A stretch of DNA of 64,000 bases. Origin: Streptomyces sp. Je 1-79. Lineage in GTDB: Bacteria; Actinomycetota; Actinomycetes; Streptomycetales; Streptomycetaceae. The stretch spans positions 1 through 64,000 of the forward strand of contig NZ_JAMGSL010000012.1 of the NCBI RefSeq assembly GCF_025195125.1. Reading direction: 5' to 3'. The notes below the pieces were generated by a model. That model did no database searches and was not told the origin of the DNA. It saw only the letters and a list, made by a program, of their open reading frames with translations. The stretch's first letter is position 1. Each line of letters starts with the position of its first letter. Both the position numbers and the translations under genes were made by a program. This document shows, piece after piece, positions 32,519 through 41,208 of this stretch.

Positions 32519-32878
32519 ATGTCCCCCACCGCGGAAGGCCATGAAGTCGAGGATCACGCCAAAGGCAGGATCATCAGCGACGCCCCGCTCTCCCGCCCCG
32601 TCCCGGTCGCCCTGCGCTACGACCCGGCGTCCGATCCCGCCACCGTGCGCTTCGTCTTCCCCGGCAACATCGAATGGTCCTTCACGCGCGCCCTCCTCGA
32701 GACGGGGATGCGGGCGCCGGCCCGCCGCGGCGACGTCGGCGTCTGGCCCTGCGGCCGGGTGCAGACGGTGGTCGAGTTCCACACGGACGACGGGGTCGCG
32801 GTCGTCCAGTTCGACACCACCGCCCTCCTCCGCTTCCTGAAGCACACCTACGCGGTCACCGCCTCGATCGCCCCGTAG
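32519..32878 (+). CDS. SsgA-like sporulation/cell-division protein
   Basis: A 119-residue SsgA-like protein (SALP), a family limited to sporulating actinomycetes that controls septation and spore-wall processing. The family pattern is clear: 'PVPVALRYDPASDPATVRFVF' (in parts), 'WSFTRALLETGM', 'GDVGVWPCG' and 'LLRFLKHTYAV'. The ATG at 32519 has GAGGAG upstream; the longer reading to 32504 is less likely. It is divergent from the nickel transporter. From its position about 20 kb from galU-moeA, it may be the SsgE orthologue, but that is inferred from remembered gene order only. Confidence 0.88.
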   Translation: MSPTAEGHEVEDHAKGRIISDAPLSRPVPVALRYDPASDPATVRFVFPGNIEWSFTRALLETGMRAPARRGDVGVWPCGRVQTVVEFHTDDGVAVVQFDTTALLRFLKHTYAVTASIAP

Positions 32879-32916
32879 AGTGCCGGTCGTCACTCTGACG
32901 ATCATGGGGGATCCAC

Positions 32917-33837
32917 TTGAGGAAGAGACTGCGGGGCATGCTCGGAGCTGCCCTTCTGGCCCTGACCGGGGCGTCGGTGTCCGGGGCGACGGCGCAGGCC
33001 GCCCCCGCGGCGGCGACACCGCCGCCGGGGACCAACCTTCAGGTCATGAGCTGGAACATGTGCGGCGTCGAGCGGTGGGGCTGTACGGACACCGGCACCG
33101 CGGCCGAGAAGGCCGACGTGGTGAAGCAGTACGTGCAGAGCCACTACGTGCAGGCCGTGCTGCTCCAGGAGGTCTGCGCGAGCGGCCTCGACGGACTGAT
33201 GACCAAGCTCGGCGCGGGCTGGAGCAAGAGCTTCGTGCCGTACCACTGGTCGCAGCAGGGCGTACGGACCCCGAGCCCCTGCGCGACCGGCGCCGGTTCC
33301 GACCCGAACGACCTCGCCGGCACCGCGATCGTCGTCAGGGCCGGTCTCGCGGACGCGCGGCAGTACCCGACGACGCAGCCCTGGACCGGGCTGAACCGGC
33401 CGTTCCAGTGCGCGACCGCGACGTACTTCGACGTCCGGCTCTGCAATGTGCACGCGTCGACGAAGGACGCCAACCCGGAGCACCCGGACTGGGACTACCG
33501 CGACGACCAGTTCGCGGAGATCAAGCAGGTCGTCTCCGGCTTCCCGAAGGTGGCCTTCGGCGGCGACTTCAACGCGAACCCGCCGGACCGGCCCGGCAAC
33601 CCCGACGCCTGGATCTGGCCGGCCGGGCTGTACTCCCAGGGTGTGGGGACCCCCGGCTACCAGGAGTGCGACCAGCAGGGGGCGGCCCGCACGGGCCGGG
33701 ACACCCACGACGGCGGCTGGAAGCTGGACTACCTCTTCAGCAGCGAGACCCGGCGGTGGTGCCTGGTGGCCGACACCCCGCGCTCGGACCACCACGTGGT
33801 CATCGAGAGCCTGGCGATCACTCCCCCGGCGGCCTGA
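32917..33837 (+). CDS. Secreted endonuclease/exonuclease/phosphatase-family protein
   Basis: A 306-residue secreted protein with a cleavable signal peptide ending near 'TAQAAPAA'. The mature part is an endonuclease/exonuclease/phosphatase (DNase I-like) fold: 'QVMSWNMCG' near residue 42, 'LLQEVC' near 82, 'VAFGGDFNANPPDR' near 212 and the closing 'SDHHVVIESLAI'. These give the metal-binding Asn, Glu and Asp and the catalytic His. The start appears to be TTG at 32917, with GGGGG seven bases upstream. It could be a nuclease, a phospholipase or a phosphatase; four or more Cys suggest disulphides. Confidence 0.85.
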   Translation: MRKRLRGMLGAALLALTGASVSGATAQAAPAAATPPPGTNLQVMSWNMCGVERWGCTDTGTAAEKADVVKQYVQSHYVQAVLLQEVCASGLDGLMTKLGAGWSKSFVPYHWSQQGVRTPSPCATGAGSDPNDLAGTAIVVRAGLADARQYPTTQPWTGLNRPFQCATATYFDVRLCNVHASTKDANPEHPDWDYRDDQFAEIKQVVSGFPKVAFGGDFNANPPDRPGNPDAWIWPAGLYSQGVGTPGYQECDQQGAARTGRDTHDGGWKLDYLFSSETRRWCLVADTPRSDHHVVIESLAITPPAA

Positions 33838-33880
33838 GCCGCCCGGCCGTTGACGGCACGGAAGCACCCGTGAAAACACC

Positions 33881-33920
33881 CGCGCCGTCACCGTGTCGGT
33901 CTCGACACGATGACGGCGCG
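33881..33920. terminator. Bidirectional hairpin terminator
   Basis: A stem of ten plus six pairs (33881-33890 with 33911-33920, and 33893-33898 with 33903-33908; a two-base mismatch between; loop of four) lies between the convergent nuclease-like and MMPL genes. It suits termination from both sides. Confidence 0.75.
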
Positions 33921-34009
33921 GCGCCGCGTCGGCTCCCCGTCCCCACAGGTCCCGGCGCGGTCCGGGGCGTACTCCTCCGCTCAAGGAGCCGCCCCGGGGT
34001 TCGAGGGGC

Positions 34010-36172
34010 TCAGACCTTCACCAGTTCGCGTTCCGGGTCGTGCGGCCCGTCGGCGTCCTTCGTGACCAGGCCCTCGCCCTCCACGTCCACGTTCGGCAGC
34101 GCCCGGTCCAGCCACCTGGGCAGCCACCAGGCCTTGTGGCCGAGCAGCGCCAGCACCGCCGGGACGATCGCCATCCGGACGACGAACGCGTCGAAGAGGA
34201 CCGCGACGGCGAGACCGAAGCCGATCATCTTGATCATCTGGTCGGTCATGCCGATGAAGCCGGAGAAGACCGCGATCATGATCACGGCGGCGGCCGTGAC
34301 CACCCGGGCGCTGTGCCGGAAGCCGGTCACGATCGTCTCGCCGGGCCGCTCACCGTGGACGTACGCCTCGCGCATCCGGGTGACGAGGAAGACCTCGTAG
34401 TCCATGGCGAGACCGAAGACCACACCGACCATGAAGATCGGCATCATCGACATGATCGGGCCGGTCTGCTCGACCCCGAAGAGGGAGCCGAGCCAGCCCC
34501 ACTGGAAGACCGCGACGACCGCGCCGAGGGCTGCGACCACCGAGAGCAGGAAGCCCAGGGCCGCCTTCAGCGGAACCAGGATGGAGCGGAAGACCACCAT
34601 CAGGAGCAGGAACGCGAGGCCGACGACCAGCGCCAGGTAGGGCACGAGCGCGTCGTTCATCTTCTGCGAGAAGTCGATGTTCATCGCGGTGGCGCCGGTG
34701 ACGAGGACGTCGTCGCCGGTCGAGTCCCGGATGTCGTGGACCAGGTTCTCGGTCTCCACCGAGGAGGGGCGGTCCTTCGGGATCACCGTGATCATCGCGG
34801 CGTCGCCGGCCTTGTTCGGCGTCGGCGGGGTGACCGCCACGACGCCGTCCAGGCCCTTGATCGTGGAGACGGTGGCGTCGGCCACGGCCTTGTCGCCGTC
34901 GACGACGACCATCAGCGGGCCGTTGAACCCGGGGCCGAACCCGTCCGACAGCAGGTCGTACGCCCGGCGCTCGGTGGCGGAGGCGGGCTTGGCGCCGTCG
35001 TCCGGCAGACCCATCTCCAGCGAGGCGGCGGGCACGGCCATCGCACCGAGGCCGAGGACGCCGACGAGCAGGACCATGACCGGGCGGCGGATGACGAACC
35101 GCGCCCAGCGGGTGCCCATGTTGGGCTTGTCGTCGGGCTTCTTCAGCCCCTTGCGCTCCTTGCGGCCCACGACCCTGGAGCCGGCGAAGCCGAGCAGCGC
35201 CGGGATCAGGGTGAGCGCGATCAGGACGGCGATCACGACCGTGCCGGCCGCGGCGAAGCCCATCTTCGTCAGCATCGGGATGTTGACGACGGCGAGGCCG
35301 ACGAGGGCGATGACCACGGTCAGGCCGGCGAAGACGACGGCCGAGCCGGCCGTGCCGACCGCGCGGCCCGCGGCCTCCTCGCGCTCGCGGCCCTCGGTGA
35401 GCTCCGCGCGGTAGCGGGAGACGATGAAGAGGGCGTAGTCGATGCCGACCGCGAGGCCGATCATCATCGCGAGGGTGGAGGTGGTGGAGCCGAGGTCCAG
35501 GACGTTGGCGAGCGCCGTGATCGAGGAGACGCCGATGCCGACGCCGATGATCGCGGTCAGCAGCGGAAGTCCGGCGGCGACCAGCGAACCGAAGGTGATG
35601 ACGAGCACGATGCCGGCGATGACCACGCCGACGATCTCGCCCGCGCCGGTCTCCGGCATGGTCTGGAGCGCGTCACCGCCGATCTCGACGGTCAGCCCCT
35701 GCCCCTGCGCGTCGTGCCCGGTCTTCTGCAGGGCCTCGCGCGTCGCGTCGCTCAGCTCCATGCCGGAGACCTTGTAGCTGACGGAGACGTAGGCGGTCGA
35801 GCCGTCCTGGGAGACCGCCTTGGCGGTGTACGGGTCGGTGACCGCGGCGACCTCGTCGGAGCCGGACCTCAGCTCGGCGACGACGTCCTGGACCTTGGCC
35901 TTGTTGGCCGGGTCGGTCATCTTCCGGCCCTCGGGGGCCTTGAAGACGACGCGGGCGGTGGCCCCGTCGGCGTTGCCGCCGGGGAAGCGCTGCTCAAGGA
36001 GGTCGAAGGCCTTCTGGGCCTCGGTGCCGGGAATCGAGAAGGAGCTGGAGGTCGCGGCGGGCGCGGTGGCGGCGCCGACTCCGGCGAGCGCGAGGAGCGC
36101 CACCCAGAGCAGGGCGACGAGCCGTCGGCGCCGGAAGGCGGAGCGACCCAGCTTGTAGAGGAACGTGGCCAC
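34010..36172 (-). CDS. MMPL/RND-family exporter
   Basis: A 720-residue membrane protein of the MMPL (actinobacterial RND) family. It has two repeats, each with a helix, an extracytoplasmic loop and about five further helices. Markers are 'GIDYALFIVSRYRAEL' near residue 245 and 'AMDYEVFLVTRMREAY' near 605. The GTG start at 36172 is used, with GGGAG upstream. Such proteins export lipids, drugs or signalling molecules. The TetR gene just upstream on the same strand, with twin operators, suggests the exporter is induced by a ligand of that repressor. Confidence 0.9.
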   Translation of the reverse strand: MATFLYKLGRSAFRRRRLVALLWVALLALAGVGAATAPAATSSSFSIPGTEAQKAFDLLEQRFPGGNADGATARVVFKAPEGRKMTDPANKAKVQDVVAELRSGSDEVAAVTDPYTAKAVSQDGSTAYVSVSYKVSGMELSDATREALQKTGHDAQGQGLTVEIGGDALQTMPETGAGEIVGVVIAGIVLVITFGSLVAAGLPLLTAIIGVGIGVSSITALANVLDLGSTTSTLAMMIGLAVGIDYALFIVSRYRAELTEGREREEAAGRAVGTAGSAVVFAGLTVVIALVGLAVVNIPMLTKMGFAAAGTVVIAVLIALTLIPALLGFAGSRVVGRKERKGLKKPDDKPNMGTRWARFVIRRPVMVLLVGVLGLGAMAVPAASLEMGLPDDGAKPASATERRAYDLLSDGFGPGFNGPLMVVVDGDKAVADATVSTIKGLDGVVAVTPPTPNKAGDAAMITVIPKDRPSSVETENLVHDIRDSTGDDVLVTGATAMNIDFSQKMNDALVPYLALVVGLAFLLLMVVFRSILVPLKAALGFLLSVVAALGAVVAVFQWGWLGSLFGVEQTGPIMSMMPIFMVGVVFGLAMDYEVFLVTRMREAYVHGERPGETIVTGFRHSARVVTAAAVIMIAVFSGFIGMTDQMIKMIGFGLAVAVLFDAFVVRMAIVPAVLALLGHKAWWLPRWLDRALPNVDVEGEGLVTKDADGPHDPERELVKV

Positions 36173-36299
36173 GGGGGCGTACTCCCAATTCGTGGTGGGA
36201 CAGGGCATGGGGAGCCGGCCCGACGGCGTGAGCGGTGCGCAGCGTCAGGGGGTGCGGGTGAGGACGTGTCGGTGGTACCGGCCGGGGAGCCGGTGCGGG

Positions 36300-36872
36300 T
36301 CAGACGCCGAGTGAGGGGAGCACGACGGCGTCGACGTACGCGCTGAGGAAGGCGTTGTCGACCGGCTGATCCTCGATCAGCGGCCGGGCGATGAACGCTC
36401 CGATCAGCATGTGCGGTACGAGTTTCAGAGCCGGGTTGCCGGCGCTGACCTCTCCCCGGTCCACCGCACGTCGCAGCACCACGTCGAAGCCCCTCATCTC
36501 GGGATCGATGAACAGCTCGCGCAGCGCCTGGAGCAGATCGGGGTTGTTGTGGACGGCATGGGCCAGACCCCGCATCAGCGCGGAGTCCTTCTCCATCTGG
36601 CAGTCGTCGGTACGCTCCAGGATCGCCCGGAAGTCGCCCCGCAGCGTGCCGGTGTCGATCTCGTCGAGACCGGGCGGCTTGTTGTGGCGCAGTGCCCTGG
36701 CGACCAGTTCGGGCTTGCTCCCCCACTGGCGGTAGAGGGTGGCCTTGCTGGAGTGGGTGCGGGCGGCGACGGCGTCCATGGTGAGGGCGTCGTAGCCGAC
36801 CTCGCGCAGGAGGTCGAGCACGGCTCCGTACAGCTCGGACTCACGCTCTGGGGTGAGCCTGCTGCGGGCCAT
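36300..36872 (-). CDS. TetR-family repressor
   Basis: A 190-residue TetR regulator. The helix-turn-helix is 'LTMDAVAARTHSSKATLYRQW', read in parts at about residues 29-49, and the C-terminal domain is of the TetR_C_16/11-like kind ('LKLVPHMLIGAFIARPLIED', in parts). The ATG at 36872 is used since the longer reading would run through the operators. Two 15-base palindromes lie 19 and 65 bases upstream. It probably represses itself and the MMPL gene downstream, and may also affect the divergent tricorn gene. Confidence 0.88.
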   Translation of the reverse strand: MARSRLTPERESELYGAVLDLLREVGYDALTMDAVAARTHSSKATLYRQWGSKPELVARALRHNKPPGLDEIDTGTLRGDFRAILERTDDCQMEKDSALMRGLAHAVHNNPDLLQALRELFIDPEMRGFDVVLRRAVDRGEVSAGNPALKLVPHMLIGAFIARPLIEDQPVDNAFLSAYVDAVVLPSLGV

Positions 36873-36890
36873 GACCGGTCTCCCATCCGA

Positions 36891-36905
36891 ACGAAACGGT
36901 TTCGT
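36891..36905. promoter_or_regulatory. Palindromic operator, copy 1
   Basis: The 15-base sequence ACGAAAC-G-GTTTCGT is palindromic about its central base. It lies 19 bases upstream of the tetR start and matches the second copy at 36937-36951 in reverse complement. It is the likely binding site of the adjacent TetR protein. Confidence 0.8.
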
Positions 36906-36936
36906 ACACCACGAAGGTACCCGACCCCTTAGCGAA

Positions 36937-36951
36937 ACGAAACCGTTTCGT
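36937..36951. promoter_or_regulatory. Palindromic operator, copy 2
   Basis: The 15-base sequence ACGAAAC-C-GTTTCGT is the second copy, centred 46 bases from the first. It is nearer the divergent tricorn protease gene (start 37027), so the repressor may control both directions. Confidence 0.8.
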
Positions 36952-37026
36952 ACGTGTCGTGGGCCACACCGGGCCCACACACCCGTACGAGTTGCCGCAC
37001 CCCATCAGGGTGGAAAGCATGAGGAG

Positions 37027-40000
37027 GTGAGTGACGACGCCGCGTATCTCCGCTACCCGCACCTCCACGACGACCTGCTGTGCTTCGCGGCCGAGGACGA
37101 CCTCTGGGTCGCACCCCTCGTGCCGGACGGTCAGAGCCCCGGCCGGGCCTGGCGGGTCACCGTCGACCGCACCCGGGTCGGCCACCCCCGTTTCTCGCCC
37201 GACGGCAGCCGGATCGCGTACACGACCTGGCGCAGCCTCGACCCCGAGATCCATCTCGCGCCGGTCGAGGGCGGCCCCTCGCGGCGGCTGACCTACTGGG
37301 GCTCGACCGACACCCGGGTCTGCTCCTGGTCCCCGGACGGCGACATCCTCGCCGTCTCCTCGCACGGTCAGCCCTTCTCGTACTACTCCTGGGCCTACAC
37401 CGTCCCCACCGACGGCTCCCCCGGCGGCCGGATGCCCTGGGGCCCGGTCTCGGACATCGCCGTCGCGGACGTCGACCTCGCCTCGGGCACCGAGCGCCGC
37501 ACGCTCCTCCTCACCGGAAAGCCCCCGCACGAGCCGGCCGCCTGGAAGCGATACCGCGGCGGGGCCACCGGACGGCTCTGGCTCCACGGGGAGCAGCTGC
37601 TGCCGGACATCGGCGGCCACCTCGACGCACCGATGTTCGTGGCGGGCCGGATCGCCTTCCTCTCCGACCACGAGGGCGTCGGCAACCTCTACTCCTGCCT
37701 GCCCGACGGCACCGACCTGCGCCGCCACACCGACCACGACGCCTTCTACGCCCGGCACGCCTCCAGCGACGGGCGGCGGGTGGTCTACCAGTGCGCGGGC
37801 GACCTGTGGATCGTCGACGACCTGACCGTCCCCGACGCCTCCCCGCGCAAGCTGGAGGTACGGCTCGGGGGCCCGCGCGCCGGACGGCGGCACTACCAGG
37901 TCCCGGCCGCCAACCACGTGGACGCCCTCTCGGTCGACGAGACGGGGCGGGCGAGCGCCGTCTCGGTACGCGGCAGCCTGTACTGGCTCACCCACCGCGA
38001 CGGCCCGGCCCGCACGATCACCGACACCCCGGGGGTACGGGTCCGGCTGCCGGAGATGCTGGGCAGCGGCGACCAGGTCGCGTACGTCACCGACGCCGAG
38101 GGCGAGGACGCCATCGAGATCGCCTACCTGCCCCGGGCCAGCGGGGAACGGGAGCCGCGCCGCCTGGCCGTGGGCGAGCTCGGCCGGGTCGAGGAGATGA
38201 TCTCCGACCCGGACGGCGAGCGCCTCGCGATCGCCTCCAACGACGGCCGGCTGCTCCTCATCGACGCGTCCGAGGACTCCAACAGCGAGTCGACCGAGCT
38301 GATCCGCTCGATCAACGGCCCGGTGCGCGATCTCGCCTTCTCCCCCGACGGGGCCTGGCTGACCTGGTCGCACCCGGGGATCGGCCGCTCGCTGCGGCAG
38401 ATCAAGATGGCCCGGATCTCCGGCCCCGGCGCACGGACGGTCGTCGACGTCACCAACGGCCGCTTCGAGGACGAGAACCCGGTCTTCACCCGCGACGGCC
38501 GCTATCTCGCCTTCCTCTCCTGGCGCGGCTTCGACCCGGTGTACGACGTGCACACCGGCGACCTCTCCTTCCCGCTGGGCTGCCGGCCCTATCTCGTACC
38601 GCTGTCCTCGGCGACCCCCTCCCCCTTCGCGCTGCTGCCGGACGGGCGGCCTGCGGCGGGCGGGCTCGACCCGGCGGAGGCCGAGGGCGAGGCCGGGGAG
38701 GGGACCACGATCGTGGAGGTCGAGGGGCTCGCGGACCGGGTCACCCCGTTCCCGGTCTCCGCGTCCAAGTACTCGGCGCTGTACCCCGTCAGCGGCGGCG
38801 GGCTCGTCTGGCTGCGCTGGCCGATCTCCGGCGCGCTCGGCGAGACCTTCGCCAATCCGGCCGACACCACGGGCCGGCCGACGCTGGAGTACTTCAACAT
38901 CACCAAGGCGCGCAAGACCGAACTGGTCCAGCACCTCGACTGGTTCGCGCTCAGCGGCGACGGTTCACGGCTCGTCGTGGTCGACGAGGGCGAGCTGCGG
39001 GCGGTGCCCGCGACCGAGGCCGGGGACGGCGACTCGACCGTCTACATCGACCTGCGGCGGATCCTGCACGAGGTCGACCCGGAGGCGGAGTGGCGGGGCG
39101 CCTACGAGGAGGCGGGCCGGATCGTCCGCGCCTACTTCTGGGACCCGAACATGTGCGGCGTGGACTGGCCCGCCGTCCTCGACCAGTACCGCCCCCTGGT
39201 CGAACGGGTCGCCTCCCCCGACGACTTCGCCGATCTGCTGCGCGAGGTCATGGGCGAGCTGGGCACCTCGCACGCCTACGTGACGCCCGCGCGGCGCAAC
39301 GAGGGACCGCCGCACTACCAGCGGCCGATGGGGCTGCTGGGCGCCAACCTCGTCCCCCGGGACGAGGGTTGGATGGTCAAGCGGATCCTGCCCGGCGACT
39401 CCTCGGACTCCAAGGCCCGTTCGCCGCTCGCGGGCACCGGCATCCGGGAGGGCGCGGTCCTCACCCATGTGGACGGGCGCCCGGTGGACCCGGTCACCGG
39501 CCCGTATCCGCTGCTGTCCTCCTCGGGCGGTACGACGGTCGAGCTGACCTTCCAGCCGGCGGCGGGCCAGGGGCGCTCGCGCCGGGTCGCGGTCGTGCCG
39601 CTGATCGACGAGCGGCCGCTGCGCTACCAGGACTGGGTGGCCAAGCGGCGCGCGGTGGTACGGGAGGTCAGCGGCGGCAGGTGCGGCTATCTGCACATCC
39701 CCGACATGGGCGGCTCGGGCTGGGCGCAGTTCAACCGCGACCTGCGGATGGAGGTCTCCCGGCCGGCGCTCATCGTGGACGTGCGCGGCAACGCGGGCGG
39801 CCACATCAGCGAGCTGGTCGTGGAGAAGCTCACCCGCAAGATCCTCGGCTGGGACCTGACCCGCAACGCCCAGCCGGTGTCGTACGCCTCGAACGCCCCG
39901 CGCGGTCCGGTCGTCGCCCTCGCGGACGAGGCCACGTCCTCGGACGGAGACATGATCACGGCCGCGTTCAAGCTGCTCGGGCTCGGGCCGGTGGTCGGCC

Positions 40001-40311
40001 AGCGGACGTGGGGCGGGGTGGTCGGCATGACGGGCCGGCACCGGCTGGGCGACGGCACGCAGATCACGGTGCCGATGAACGCGGCCTGGTTCCCCGAGTT
40101 CGGCTGGTCCGTCGAGAACCAGGGCGTGGACCCGGACCTGGCGATCCTGCGCACCCCGCTGGACTGGGCCGAGGGCCGGCACGCCCAGCTGGACGACGCG
40201 GTCGAGGTGGCGCTCGCCCTGCTGGCCGAGACCCCGGCGGCGGCCCCGCCCGGCTACGCCGACGTCCCGGACCGCTCGCGGCCGAAGCTCCCGCCGAGGG
40301 GGGCTCAGTAG
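37027..40311 (+). CDS. Tricorn protease
   Basis: A 1094-residue protein with the tricorn architecture: two N-terminal beta-propellers (repeats such as 'RFSPDGSRIAYTTW' and 'AFSPDGAWLTW'), a C1 helical domain, a PDZ domain ('GTGIREGAVLTHVDGRPV') and a C-terminal serine-protease core. The active-site Ser is in 'DEATSSDGDMIT' and the His in 'LGTSHAYVTP'; 'IVDVRGNAGGHISELV' is the conserved core strand. It trims peptides released by the proteasome. The GTG start at 37027 is used, with GGAAAG upstream. Its end overlaps the convergent acetyltransferase by seven bases. Confidence 0.93.
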   Translation: MSDDAAYLRYPHLHDDLLCFAAEDDLWVAPLVPDGQSPGRAWRVTVDRTRVGHPRFSPDGSRIAYTTWRSLDPEIHLAPVEGGPSRRLTYWGSTDTRVCSWSPDGDILAVSSHGQPFSYYSWAYTVPTDGSPGGRMPWGPVSDIAVADVDLASGTERRTLLLTGKPPHEPAAWKRYRGGATGRLWLHGEQLLPDIGGHLDAPMFVAGRIAFLSDHEGVGNLYSCLPDGTDLRRHTDHDAFYARHASSDGRRVVYQCAGDLWIVDDLTVPDASPRKLEVRLGGPRAGRRHYQVPAANHVDALSVDETGRASAVSVRGSLYWLTHRDGPARTITDTPGVRVRLPEMLGSGDQVAYVTDAEGEDAIEIAYLPRASGEREPRRLAVGELGRVEEMISDPDGERLAIASNDGRLLLIDASEDSNSESTELIRSINGPVRDLAFSPDGAWLTWSHPGIGRSLRQIKMARISGPGARTVVDVTNGRFEDENPVFTRDGRYLAFLSWRGFDPVYDVHTGDLSFPLGCRPYLVPLSSATPSPFALLPDGRPAAGGLDPAEAEGEAGEGTTIVEVEGLADRVTPFPVSASKYSALYPVSGGGLVWLRWPISGALGETFANPADTTGRPTLEYFNITKARKTELVQHLDWFALSGDGSRLVVVDEGELRAVPATEAGDGDSTVYIDLRRILHEVDPEAEWRGAYEEAGRIVRAYFWDPNMCGVDWPAVLDQYRPLVERVASPDDFADLLREVMGELGTSHAYVTPARRNEGPPHYQRPMGLLGANLVPRDEGWMVKRILPGDSSDSKARSPLAGTGIREGAVLTHVDGRPVDPVTGPYPLLSSSGGTTVELTFQPAAGQGRSRRVAVVPLIDERPLRYQDWVAKRRAVVREVSGGRCGYLHIPDMGGSGWAQFNRDLRMEVSRPALIVDVRGNAGGHISELVVEKLTRKILGWDLTRNAQPVSYASNAPRGPVVALADEATSSDGDMITAAFKLLGLGPVVGQRTWGGVVGMTGRHRLGDGTQITVPMNAAWFPEFGWSVENQGVDPDLAILRTPLDWAEGRHAQLDDAVEVALALLAETPAAAPPGYADVPDRSRPKLPPRGAQ

Positions 40312-40811
40312 GGGGACGGGACCAGCGCGCCCAGGTCCAGCTCGTAGGCGATGCCCCGCAGGCCGTCGTCGAGCGTCACGCCGCCCACGGCCCCGAACCC
40401 GACCCGGGCGAGCACCGCGCGGGACGGCGCGTTGTCGAGCGCGGCCCTGGCGATCAGCCGCCGCAGCCCGTACTCCTCGGCGGCCAGCCGGCACACCTCC
40501 CGTACGCCACGGGTCGCGAGCCCGCGCCCGGTGGCGTGCTCGGCCACCCGGTAGCCGAGTTCGGCGCCGCTGCCGTCCACGTCGACGAGGTTGAACCGTC
40601 CGAGGATCTCGCCACCGTCCCCGACGAGCACGTGGAAGAGGATCCCGCCGGTCCGCTGCTCGTCCAGGAGGGCCCGATGCCGCGCCGCGAACTCCTCGAA
40701 GTACGCGTCCGACCGGTCGGGCACATGCGTGGCGAAGTACGCGCGGTTCTCCCGCTCGAACGCGAGGAGCGCGGGCGCGTGGTCGGCTCGGAGCAGCTGC
40801 AGTTCGGGCAT
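40305..40811 (-). CDS. RimJ/RimL-type N-acetyltransferase
   Basis: A 168-residue GNAT protein of the RimJ/RimL branch, which acetylates protein N-termini or small amines. Markers are 'LLAFERENRAYFATHVPDR' near the start, 'AELGYRVAEHATGRGLATRGVREVCRLA' (in parts) for acetyl-CoA binding, and 'DNAPSRAVLARVGF' near the C-terminus. The ATG is at 40811. It overlaps the tricorn gene end by seven bases in the opposite direction. The substrate is unknown. Confidence 0.88.
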   Translation of the reverse strand: MPELQLLRADHAPALLAFERENRAYFATHVPDRSDAYFEEFAARHRALLDEQRTGGILFHVLVGDGGEILGRFNLVDVDGSGAELGYRVAEHATGRGLATRGVREVCRLAAEEYGLRRLIARAALDNAPSRAVLARVGFGAVGGVTLDDGLRGIAYELDLGALVPSPY

Positions 40812-40863
40812 GGGGTCACCGTACGGGGCGCGTGCGTCCGGCCGCCGGGATTATGCGGACGCG

Positions 40864-40896
40864 AAAAGGCGCACCCGGCGTCCCGGGTGCGCCTTT
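40864..40896 (-). terminator. Factor-independent terminator
   Basis: A perfect 14-pair stem (40865-40878 with 40883-40896, loop of four) followed on the minus strand by a T-run (TTTTCGC). It lies 15 bases past the stop of the small gene at 40911 and should end its transcript before the acetyltransferase gene. Confidence 0.85.
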
Positions 40897-40910
40897 CGCG
40901 AGGACAGACG

Positions 40911-41099
40911 TCAGGCGTCGTAGTCCTGGTCGAAGCGGTCCTGGGCCTCCTGCTGGGACCGGCGCTGCTCCTCGTCGGAGGGCCGGCCCTGGCCACGGGA
41001 GGCGCGCTCGGACGCTTCGTCCTTCGCCCTGCCCATCTTCTGCTTCGCCTGCTCGGCGGCCTGCTTCGTCTTGTCCTCGAACTGGTCTCGCATGCCCAT
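40911..41099 (-). CDS. Small charged CsbD-like protein
   Basis: A 62-residue, highly charged, Gln-rich protein ('KTKQAAEQAKQKMGRAKDEA', then 'DEEQRRSQQEAQDRFDQDYDA' in parts). It has no hydrophobic core and is probably helical or disordered. It resembles small CsbD-like stress proteins of Streptomyces, but the function is unknown. The ATG at 41099 has GGAGTGA upstream, and a very strong terminator follows the gene, which suggests high expression. Confidence 0.75.
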   Translation of the reverse strand: MGMRDQFEDKTKQAAEQAKQKMGRAKDEASERASRGQGRPSDEEQRRSQQEAQDRFDQDYDA

Positions 41100-41208
41100 G
41101 AAGATTCACTCCTAGACGGGTGTGAGGGGAACGGGGCGTGTCGCCCCTTGGGCCTCGACCAGCGTGGCACGACGGAACATTCCGCGCATTTCGATCAGAT
41201 ACTCCCTG

